This document shows positions 1 through 5,460 of a stretch of 5,460 nt of DNA, piece by piece; positions within the stretch are counted from its first letter, which is position 1; every line of letters starts with the position of its first letter. The notes under the pieces are model-generated. The model was not told where the DNA came from, ran no database searches, and saw only the letters and a list, made by a program, of their open reading frames with translations. The stretch is from positions 1 through 5,460 of the forward strand of contig CAISUR010000273.1 of the NCBI GenBank assembly GCA_903888655.1. Direction: 5' to 3'. The position numbers and the translations under genes are program-made. The DNA comes from an uncultured Bacteroidota bacterium. Its GTDB lineage: Bacteria > Bacteroidota > Bacteroidia > Flavobacteriales > Flavobacteriaceae.

Positions 1-1610
1 CCTTTGGTGAAATTATCGCCTGGATTATTGGCTGGGCTTTGATTATGGAATATGCCATTGGCAATATTACGGTTGCCATTTCATGGAGTGATTATTTTAC
101 AGGGCTGCTCGATAGCATGGGAATTCATCTTCCTCAATGGGTGCAAATGGATTATCTAACGGCTTCCAATGGGTTTAAAGATGCTACAGCGTTGATGCAA
201 GGCGGAAAAACTTATGAAAATTTATCGGATGGACTGAAAGCAGCTTATACTGCTTATACTACTTCTCCAACATTAGGTTCACTGCATTTAATTGCCGATT
301 TACCCGCATTATTGATTATTGTTTTAATCACTGCGTTAGTCTATCGAGGTATGAAAGAATCACGGAACGCCAGTAATCTTATGGTAGTGGTTAAGCTGTG
401 TATTATCTTATTGGTAATTGCCGTTGGAGTATTTTATGTAGATACAGATAATTGGCATCCATTTGCTCCCAACGGAGTATCCGGAATACTTAAAGGAGTT
501 TCAGCTGTATTCTTTGCCTATATCGGATTTGATGCTATTTCTACAACTGCAGAAGAATGTAAAGATCCTCAACGAGATTTACCGAGAGGTATGATGTGGG
601 CCATTATTATTTGCACTATTTTATATGTAATCATTGCGTTGGTTCTCACAGGAATGGTTCATTATGCCGATTTAAATGTGGGTGATCCTTTAGCATTTGT
701 ATTTGATAAATTAAATCTAAAATGGATGTCGGGCGTTATTGCTGTAAGTGCGGTTATTGCTATGGCAAGTGTGCTCTTGGTATTTCAAATGGGACAACCT
801 CGCATATGGATGAGTATGAGCCGAGATGGTTTATTACCAAAACGTTTTTCAAAAGTGCATCCTAAATTCCATACGCCTTCTTATGCTACAATTGTTACCG
901 GATTTGTTGTAGCGATCCCTGCTTTGTTTTTAAACTTGACGATGGTTACCGATTTATGTAGTATAGGAACTTTATTTGCTTTTGTACTAGTGTGTGCAGG
1001 CGTATTAGTATTACAAAACAAAAAAGATATTCCACGCGGAAAATTTAAAACGCCTTATGTTAATTCTAAATATGTTTTCCCGTTATTATTGCTCTTCGGA
1101 ATTGGAATTGCTTTTACCGTAAACAAGAAAGATACTATGGCTTTTTTAACCAATGAAAAGCAAGTGAACACTCCCGCAGATATCGTTACGTCGCTTAATA
1201 AAGAACAAACGAAGCAAGTATATAACTATTTAGTTTCCTTTAAAAAAGAAGTAACGACCACCGATTTAGAAAAATTATTGAGTTCATTCAATGAGAATGA
1301 ATCAAACTATAAAACTATTGTTGACAAAATGCCTGTTGAGGAATCCTTAAAATATGATTCTGGATTTAGTTTATTCAAACACAAAATACCGATGTGGATT
1401 TTCTTATTATCTTTAATTGGAATGGCAATTTGGTCATGGAAACAAAATTTATCGTTAATTCCATTACTGGGTTTAATATGTTGTTTGTATATGATGGCAG
1501 AATTAAGTATCTGGAATTGGATTTACTTTACCTGCTGGTTATTGATTGGGCTTATTATTTATTTTGGATTCAGCCACAAGAATAGTAAATTGAATAAAAT
1601 TATAGACTAA
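1..1610 (+). CDS. APC-superfamily (CAT-type) amino acid permease, 5' partial
   Basis: Inner-membrane secondary transporter for amino acids; the exact substrate cannot be read from the sequence. The reading frame is open from base 3 at the left edge, giving 535 visible residues, so the start and roughly the first two membrane helices lie outside. The visible part begins in a helix (FGEIIAWIIGWALIMEYAIG), a hallmark of the cationic amino acid transporter/YfnA group. Other family marks are FFAYIGFDAISTTAEE (visible residues about 170-185) followed by DPQRDLPRG, and the QPRIWMSMSRDGLLPK loop at about 265-280. I count about 11-12 hydrophobic segments. Two long polar stretches are unusual: about 65 residues after the first visible helix, and about 85 residues (visible 375-461) before the last three helices. 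The stop is TAA. A substrate such as cationic or branched-chain amino acids is possible but unproven; family assignment is firm. Confidence 0.93.
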   Translation, partial: FGEIIAWIIGWALIMEYAIGNITVAISWSDYFTGLLDSMGIHLPQWVQMDYLTASNGFKDATALMQGGKTYENLSDGLKAAYTAYTTSPTLGSLHLIADLPALLIIVLITALVYRGMKESRNASNLMVVVKLCIILLVIAVGVFYVDTDNWHPFAPNGVSGILKGVSAVFFAYIGFDAISTTAEECKDPQRDLPRGMMWAIIICTILYVIIALVLTGMVHYADLNVGDPLAFVFDKLNLKWMSGVIAVSAVIAMASVLLVFQMGQPRIWMSMSRDGLLPKRFSKVHPKFHTPSYATIVTGFVVAIPALFLNLTMVTDLCSIGTLFAFVLVCAGVLVLQNKKDIPRGKFKTPYVNSKYVFPLLLLFGIGIAFTVNKKDTMAFLTNEKQVNTPADIVTSLNKEQTKQVYNYLVSFKKEVTTTDLEKLLSSFNENESNYKTIVDKMPVEESLKYDSGFSLFKHKIPMWIFLLSLIGMAIWSWKQNLSLIPLLGLICCLYMMAELSIWNWIYFTCWLLIGLIIYFGFSHKNSKLNKIID

Positions 1611-1641
1611 ATAATGAATTTCTTTGTGCCATGTCAATAAA

Positions 1642-1685
1642 ATTGATTCATTGAGCTTTCTTAATGATTCATCAATATTCTTTTT
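1642..1685 (+). terminator. Weak AT-rich hairpin, possible terminator of the permease gene
   Basis: The arm ATTGATTCATT (1642-1652) pairs with AATGA (1663-1667) plus ATCAAT (1671-1676), leaving a 3-base TTC bulge and a 10-base loop. A T-rich run (TTCTTTTT, 1678-1685) follows. The stem is almost all A-T, so stability is poor; it could equally be chance in AT-rich DNA or allow read-through into the next gene. The octamer TGATTCAT also occurs twice here as a direct repeat. Confidence 0.25.
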
Positions 1686-1703
1686 AAAACACCCAGAAAA
1701 GTA

Positions 1704-2018
1704 ATGAAAAAAATAATCTCCATTCTTTTTATCTTAGTTACTTTAAGTGCTTACTCACAATCTATTGATTCGGGTAAAAATAAAAATACAACAATGAGCC
1801 TGGCAGAATTTGTAGAAACCGTGAAAGCAAAAAATCAATCGATAAAAAATGCCAAAAGCATCAATGTTATGGTAAATGATTTATTAATTGAAGATTTAAG
1901 TGAGTTTAAGATTGATACGAAGACTATTTCTAGATTGGAGGTTTTAGTTTTAGAGCCTAATGGAGTCAAACCAGAGGAAACAAAACCGTCGATTATTATA
2001 TCTACAATAATAAAATAA
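1704..2018 (+). CDS. Small exported protein of unknown function, TonB-plug-like C-terminal half
   Basis: I do not recognise a named family. The 104-residue product starts with a clear Sec signal peptide: KK at positions 2-3, a hydrophobic core at 4-14, and a probable signal peptidase I site after A16-Y17-S18, leaving about 86 mature residues. There is no lipobox cysteine, and in fact no cysteine at all, so it should be a soluble periplasmic or secreted protein. Residues 53-104 follow the layout of the end of a TonB-receptor plug domain: a short strand (INVMVND), an acidic stretch, an ISRLEVLVLEPNG segment like the 'dIerIEVLkG' motif, and a closing IIISTIIK like 'GVIiItTKK'. That likeness is inference. 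The ATG at 1704 is chosen because it gives a complete signal peptide; no Shine-Dalgarno is visible. It lies 93 bp after the permease and 112 bp before pepT, with no clear promoter of its own. Confidence 0.75.
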   Translation: MKKIISILFILVTLSAYSQSIDSGKNKNTTMSLAEFVETVKAKNQSIKNAKSINVMVNDLLIEDLSEFKIDTKTISRLEVLVLEPNGVKPEETKPSIIISTIIK

Positions 2019-2096
2019 TTATTTTTTACCTCAACTACTATTGCTTAAATTAGAGATTTTTTATTTGGTCCTCTAATACTAAACCCATCAAATTTG

Positions 2097-2104
2097 TATA
2101 TTTG
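2097..2104 (+). promoter_or_regulatory. Bacteroidota-type -7 promoter element upstream of pepT
   Basis: TATATTTG matches the TAnnTTTG -7 consensus known for Flavobacterium and Bacteroides primary sigma factors. It ends 26 bp before the pepT ATG, which would give a short leader of roughly 15-20 nt. The usual -33 TTG is not found at the normal spacing; the nearest is at 2065-2067, with 29 bases in between, which is long. The element therefore rests on the -7 match and its position. Confidence 0.55.
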
Positions 2105-2130
2105 CGTATTAAATTTTACAAACTAAATTC

Positions 2131-3384
2131 ATGCAACATATTATTGACCGTTTTATCAGTTATGTCATTATCGATACCGAATCAGATGCTAATTCTCCAA
2201 CAACGCCAAGCACAGAAAAACAATTAGTTCTTGCAAACTTATTAGTAAAAGAACTTCTAACTATAGGATTAACGGAAGTTACCATTGATGAAAATGGTTA
2301 TGTGATGGCAACACTTCCAAGCAATGTTGATCATGAAGTCCCAACTATAGGGTTTGTGTCACACTATGACACTTCACCTGATTTCACGGGAAAAAATGTG
2401 AAACCACAAATTGTAAAAAACTACGATGGAGGAGATATAATACTGAATGCTGAACAAAACATTGTTCTTTCTCCGAGTTATTTCAAAGATTTATTATTAT
2501 ATAAAGGACAAACCTTAATCACAACCAATGGTTTAACGCTTTTGGGTGCCGATGATAAAGCTGGTTTGACTGAAATAGTTACGGCTATGGAATATTTGGT
2601 ACAACATCCTGAAATAAAACACGGAAAAATTAGAGTTGGATTTACACCAGACGAGGAAATTGGTCGTGGAGCCGATATTTTCGATGTGGAGAAATTCGGA
2701 GCGAAGTGGGCCTATACTATGGACGGAAGTCAAATTGGTGAATTGGAATATGAGAATTTTAATGCAGCTGGAGCTAAAATTATTTTCAAAGGTAAAAGTG
2801 TTCATCCAGGTTATGCTAAAGGAAAAATGATTAATTCGATGCTTATTGCTAATGATTTTATCAATGAATTACCAAAGAATGAAATTCCTCAAGAAACTAT
2901 TGATTACGAGGGATTCTATCACGTTACTGGATTATCAGGTAGTATTGAAGAGACTAAATTAGAACTTATCATTCGAGATCATGATGCTGATTTGTTTCAA
3001 AAACGTAAACAGGTGGTTATGGATATTGCTGCCAAAATCAATGCAAAATTCGCTGCACAATTTGGCGAAGACATTTGTATTGCTGAAGTAAAAGACCAAT
3101 ATTACAATATGAAAGAAAAAGTCGAGCCAATGATGTATATTGTAGATTTGGCAGAAGAAGCGATGAAGCAATTAGATATTACTCCACTTATTAAACCAAT
3201 ACGCGGTGGAACAGACGGTTCAAGATTATCTTATATGGGATTACCTTGTCCGAATATATTTGCGGGTGGTCATAATTTCCATGGGAAATATGAATACGTT
3301 CCTGTAGAATGTATGCAAAAAGCTGTTGATGTCATTATTAAAATTGCTGAATTAACGGCAACTACAGATTTTTCTAAAAAATAG
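2131..3384 (+). CDS. pepT: Peptidase T (tripeptide aminopeptidase), M20B zinc peptidase
   Basis: Cytoplasmic dizinc aminopeptidase that removes the N-terminal residue from tripeptides, completing breakdown of imported or recycled peptides. The 417-residue length is close to the roughly 408 of enterobacterial PepT, so the gene is complete. Visible sites, aligned by motif to the known PepT/M20 pattern: H78 and D80 in SHYDTSPD, bridging D141 in GADDKAG, catalytic E175 and ligand E176 in TPDEEIGRG, D198 in TMDGSQIGELEYENFNAA, and H381 in AGGHNFHGKYEYV. The lid/dimerisation domain lies at about 208-325, with HPGYAKGKMINS at 225-236, and RGGTDGSRLSYMGLPCPN at 358-375 belongs to the C-terminal part of the catalytic domain. 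The ATG at 2131 gives the family N-terminus (short helix ending in a VIIDTESD segment). A TAnnTTTG element lies upstream and a strong terminator 16 bp downstream, so it is probably transcribed alone. No key residue is missing. Confidence 0.97.
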   Translation: MQHIIDRFISYVIIDTESDANSPTTPSTEKQLVLANLLVKELLTIGLTEVTIDENGYVMATLPSNVDHEVPTIGFVSHYDTSPDFTGKNVKPQIVKNYDGGDIILNAEQNIVLSPSYFKDLLLYKGQTLITTNGLTLLGADDKAGLTEIVTAMEYLVQHPEIKHGKIRVGFTPDEEIGRGADIFDVEKFGAKWAYTMDGSQIGELEYENFNAAGAKIIFKGKSVHPGYAKGKMINSMLIANDFINELPKNEIPQETIDYEGFYHVTGLSGSIEETKLELIIRDHDADLFQKRKQVVMDIAAKINAKFAAQFGEDICIAEVKDQYYNMKEKVEPMMYIVDLAEEAMKQLDITPLIKPIRGGTDGSRLSYMGLPCPNIFAGGHNFHGKYEYVPVECMQKAVDVIIKIAELTATTDFSKK

Positions 3385-3400
3385 AAATTATCAATAATAG

Positions 3401-3444
3401 AAAAAACCACAAGTTTCGAATTATGAAATTTGTGGTTTTTTTTT
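3401..3444 (+). terminator. Strong Rho-independent terminator after pepT
   Basis: A 17-bp stem (3401-3417 with 3425-3441) surrounds a 7-base GAATTAT loop. All positions pair, with a single G-U wobble, and the core is ACCACAAGTTTC with GAAATTTGTGGT. The right arm runs into nine T residues (3436-3444). It starts 16 bp after the pepT stop. Because the left arm begins with six A residues, the reverse strand would also form a hairpin with a U tail, so it may work in both directions, although both flanking genes are on the + strand. Confidence 0.92.
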
Positions 3445-3481
3445 ATCTTTAACTTCCAAAAAAACAATTAACCAATTTCCT

Positions 3482-4060
3482 ATGCAAGAAAAACATGTTT
3501 GGGACAAAGTCAATCAATGGAAAGACGAACTAGAAATTCTAAAAGCTATTTTAGCAAAAACTGAATTAGTAGAAACAACCAAATGGGGTGGGTTAATTTA
3601 TACTCTTAACGATAAAAATATTGTTGGAATTGGTGGTTTCAAGTCCTATTTTGGAATTTGGTTTATGAATGGCGTGTTCCTTAACGATAAAGCTCAAGTT
3701 TTAGTGAATGCACAGGAGGGAGTTACCAAAGCCTTACGGCAATGGCGTTTTAATTCTAAAGATGAAATTGATGAAGCATTAGTATCTGCTTATATAGATG
3801 AAGCTATTGAAAATGAGAAAAAAGGATTGCGTCACAAACCGATTAAAAAAGAATTGGTTATTTGTGAGTTTTTTGCAAACGAACTTAAAAACGATACTGA
3901 ATTTGCAAAATCATTTTTTTCTTTTTCATCATATAAGAAAAAAGAATTCCTAGAATATATTGCGAATGCTAAACAAGAGACAACAAAAATGTCTAGAATG
4001 GAAAAAATAAAACCGATGATTTTTCAAAATAAAGGGTTGAATTATAAATACAAAGAATAA
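3482..4060 (+). CDS. DUF1801 / YdeI-OmdA family protein
   Basis: Predicted soluble cytoplasmic protein of 192 residues with two linked domains. Residues about 15-112 fit DUF1801 (YdhG-like fold): KTELVETTKWGGLIYTLN, then the glycine-rich strand IVGIGGFKSYFGIWF with the conserved F-K-x-x-F arrangement. Residues about 123-185 fit the OmdA domain ('bacteriocin-protection, YdeI or OmpD-associated'): a helical region with FFSFSSYKKKEFLEYI followed by the diagnostic ANAKQETTKMSRMEKIKPMI. The biochemical role of this family is not established; a stress or envelope-linked role has been suggested from the family name only. There is no signal peptide or membrane helix. The ATG at 3482 lies 37 bp after the pepT terminator's T run; no Shine-Dalgarno is present, as usual in Bacteroidota. 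It ends 45 bp before the convergent response regulator gene. Family assignment is good, function unknown. Confidence 0.85.
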   Translation: MQEKHVWDKVNQWKDELEILKAILAKTELVETTKWGGLIYTLNDKNIVGIGGFKSYFGIWFMNGVFLNDKAQVLVNAQEGVTKALRQWRFNSKDEIDEALVSAYIDEAIENEKKGLRHKPIKKELVICEFFANELKNDTEFAKSFFSFSSYKKKEFLEYIANAKQETTKMSRMEKIKPMIFQNKGLNYKYKE

Positions 4061-4087
4061 AACTTTTGAAGAACTCTTCTGTTTTTT
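4059..4087. terminator. Possible weak bidirectional terminator in the convergent gap
   Basis: In the 45-bp gap between converging genes, AAAAC (4059-4063) can pair with GTTTT (4081-4085), and GAAG (4068-4071) with CTTC (4076-4079) around an AACT loop, with an asymmetric internal loop (TTTT against T) between them. Six T residues (4082-4087) follow on the + strand. The stem is short and imperfect; its placement between convergent stops is the main support. Confidence 0.3.
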
Positions 4088-4105
4088 CACATCATATTTT
4101 ATCTT

Positions 4106-4510
4106 CTATATATACTCTTTGATATAATCAACATTATCTATAGAAAGCGGTTTTGCTAAATATTTAGAAACAAAGGCATTACTTTCGGCTTTTTTAATAT
4201 CATCTGGGTTAATTGAAGAACTCAAAACAAATATTTTACATTCAAATTTTAAAGTTTTTTTAATTTTTTCATATTCATCGAGAAATTGCCATCCATTCAT
4301 GATAGGCATATTTAAATCTAAAAAAACCAATAGCTTGTCGTTTTCCGTTAAAGTTTGATTATTTTCTATTAAAGCTTGTATGGCAACCTCTCCGTTATAA
4401 AGAGTAACAATAACATCTGATATTTCTGATTTTGAAAGTAATCTTTTGTGAAAATAATTAATAGCTAAATCATCGTCAACCAATAAAACTGTGTGTACTT
4501 TTTTAACCAT
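4106..4510 (-). CDS. Single-domain response regulator (receiver only, Rcp-type)
   Basis: Cytoplasmic phosphoacceptor protein of 134 residues made only of a CheY-like receiver domain. Conserved sites are all visible: the acidic pair D12-D13 in LLVDDD, phosphoacceptor D65 in FLDLNMPIMNGW, the serine switch position in the VLSSS strand (S97 or S98), and K120 in YLAKPLS. The LDLNMP..NGW signature resembles the small regulators paired with phytochrome-like kinases. The chain stops right after the last receiver helix, so there is no DNA-binding, enzymatic or other output domain; it probably acts by protein contact or as a phosphorelay intermediate. The start ATG (complement of 4508-4510) gives the standard N-terminus. 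It sits 25 bp downstream of the histidine kinase gene on the same strand, so the two are very likely co-transcribed and the kinase is its likely phosphodonor. Confidence 0.95.
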   Translation of the reverse strand: MVKKVHTVLLVDDDLAINYFHKRLLSKSEISDVIVTLYNGEVAIQALIENNQTLTENDKLLVFLDLNMPIMNGWQFLDEYEKIKKTLKFECKIFVLSSSINPDDIKKAESNAFVSKYLAKPLSIDNVDYIKEYI

Positions 4511-4535
4511 ATTAAATTCGAATTAATGTTGCTAC

Positions 4536-5460
4536 CTATTGAATACTTTTTGAAATAGTAAAATAAAATGTGCTTCCTACTCCTAATTCAGATTCTACCC
4601 AAATTTCACCATTATGAATATTAACTATCTTTTTACAATGAGCCAAACCTATTCCGTGTCCAGAAAATTCCGTATAATTATGTAACCTTTTAAAAATTAA
4701 AAATATATAATCTACATTTCTCGCGTCAATTCCAATTCCGTTGTCATTTATTGAAATTAAGAAATCATTCTCTCTTTCGATACTATTAATTTTGATTATC
4801 GGTTGCATTTCTTTTTTAGTAAATTTAATAGCGTTACTAATTAGGTTTTGAAACAATAATCGGATATGAGTAGGGTGACAATTTAACAAAGGTAGTGAGT
4901 TATAGGTAATAATTGCATTACTATTTGAGATGGCGTTCTTTAAATCATCTAAAACATCTTGAATGATATGGTTCAAATCGCTAAATATAAATTCTTCTTT
5001 TTTGTTAATCCGAGCATATTCCATTAGTCCAGAGATTAAGGAACGCATTCTTTTAGCAGATTGATTGATAAATTTCACAAAAAGTTGTCCTTCTTCGTCT
5101 AATTTATCATTATATTCTTCTTGTAATAGATTAGAAAAACTTATTAAAGTGAGTAATGGCTCTTGTAAATCATGTGACGCAATATATGTAAATTGCTCCA
5201 ATTCTATATTTTGACTTTTTAAAACTCTGTTTTGACGTTCAATCTCATTTTCTTTTTCCTTCCGGTTACTAATATCTCTAATAAAAATGCAATAATGAAA
5301 TTCATTATTTACATCATCAATTGGAACAATAACTAATTCAATTGGAAATTCTTTACCATCTTTTCTAGTAGCGACTAACTCCAATATTTGATCATTTCCA
5401 TTTGAAGTCAATTCTTTTAGTTTTTCTTCAGAATATTTTTTTTCATTTTGGGGGAAAATA
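4536..5460 (-). CDS. PAS-domain sensor histidine kinase, 5' partial
   Basis: Sensor kinase that should autophosphorylate on histidine and pass the phosphate to the regulator encoded just downstream. The frame is open to the right edge (307 visible residues), so the N-terminal part is missing. Visible order: the C-terminal half of a PAS domain (ATRKDGKEFPIELVIVP and the closing FIRDISNRKEKE, residues about 30-70); a short coiled coil (about 66-90); HisKA with phosphoacceptor H96 in ASHDLQEPLLTL; and HATPase_c with N-box QNLISNAIKF (N205, N209), G1 NDNGIGID (D239), F-box around IFKRLH, G2 GHGIGLAHCKKIV (about 267-279) and G3 GVGSTFYF. The YIASHDLQEP...KRM..LI..L.EYARI pattern is the phytochrome-like HisKA type. 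The visible part has no membrane segment, but the missing part could. The G2 box has H where T is usual (GtGIGLA). All catalytic residues seem present. Confidence 0.94.
   Translation of the reverse strand, partial: IFPQNEKKYSEEKLKELTSNGNDQILELVATRKDGKEFPIELVIVPIDDVNNEFHYCIFIRDISNRKEKENEIERQNRVLKSQNIELEQFTYIASHDLQEPLLTLISFSNLLQEEYNDKLDEEGQLFVKFINQSAKRMRSLISGLMEYARINKKEEFIFSDLNHIIQDVLDDLKNAISNSNAIITYNSLPLLNCHPTHIRLLFQNLISNAIKFTKKEMQPIIKINSIERENDFLISINDNGIGIDARNVDYIFLIFKRLHNYTEFSGHGIGLAHCKKIVNIHNGEIWVESELGVGSTFYFTISKSIQ

Noticed and set aside
39..41. TTG at 39 as the start of the permease
   Set aside because: The frame is open to the left edge and the upstream codons (FGEIIAWIIGWA) are conserved permease helix, so this is an internal leucine.
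1394..1585. Overlapping + strand frame inside the permease 3' end
   Set aside because: It overlaps conserved membrane helices in another frame and its product looks like a frame-shifted copy of a hydrophobic coding region.
1619..1626. TTTCTTTG as a promoter for the small exported protein gene
   Set aside because: It lacks the TA of the -7 consensus, the nearest TTG is 26 bases upstream, and it would give a long leader through the hairpin at 1642-1676.
2012..2027. AT-only palindrome AAAATAATTATTTT plus T run at the end of the small exported protein gene as a terminator
   Set aside because: It is a perfect palindrome without loop and without G-C pairs, so it cannot form a stable RNA hairpin; likely chance in AT-rich DNA.
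3444..3451. TATCTTTA as a definite promoter -7 element for the DUF1801 gene
   Set aside because: It differs from TAnnTTTG at the final G and has no TTG at the expected upstream distance, so it is only mentioned as a possibility.
2533..3467. Three antisense reading frames across pepT (2533-2805, 2959-3171, 3270-3467)
   Set aside because: They lie opposite a well-conserved enzyme gene, show no recognisable domain, and have aromatic-rich composition typical of antisense shadows.
5409..5411. TTG (complement) at 5411 as the start of the kinase
   Set aside because: The frame stays open to the right edge and the extra residues (IFPQNEKKYSEEKLKE) continue the PAS domain; the codon is an internal leucine.

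Overview
The window looks like a chromosomal segment from a member of the Bacteroidota, most likely a Flavobacteriaceae (Flavobacterium-like) species. The evidence is the AT-rich base composition, the lack of Shine-Dalgarno sequences before the starts, a TAnnTTTG-type -7 promoter element ahead of pepT, and the protein styles (a CAT-type permease with long soluble inserts, a short exported TonB-plug-like protein, a PAS/phytochrome-like kinase with a single-domain regulator). The taxonomic call is inference from these features and not from a database match.

Layout: four genes lie on the + strand and two on the - strand, converging at about 4061-4105. (1) Positions 1-1610 hold the 3' part of an APC-superfamily amino acid permease whose start lies left of the window. 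(2) Positions 1704-2018 encode a small exported protein of unknown function. (3) Positions 2131-3384 encode a complete peptidase T (pepT) with all metal-binding and catalytic residues, followed by a strong intrinsic terminator at 3401-3444. (4) Positions 3482-4060 encode a DUF1801/YdeI-OmdA family protein. (5) On the - strand, a PAS-HisKA-HATPase histidine kinase (cut by the right edge) is followed 25 bp downstream by a single-domain response regulator.

The permease and peptidase T fit a shared theme of peptide and amino acid use: PepT releases N-terminal residues from tripeptides in the cytoplasm, and the permease moves free amino acids. They are separated by about 520 bp and another gene, and pepT has its own promoter-like element, so a shared operon is not shown. 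The kinase and regulator form a probable phosphorelay pair with no DNA-binding output in the window.

There is no gene-free stretch longer than 300 bp, and I saw no RNA genes, insertion sequences, CRISPR arrays or phage genes. I did not find a convincing new multi-gene system. The most unusual points are the soluble domain inserted in the permease, the small plug-like secreted protein, and the output-less kinase/regulator pair.
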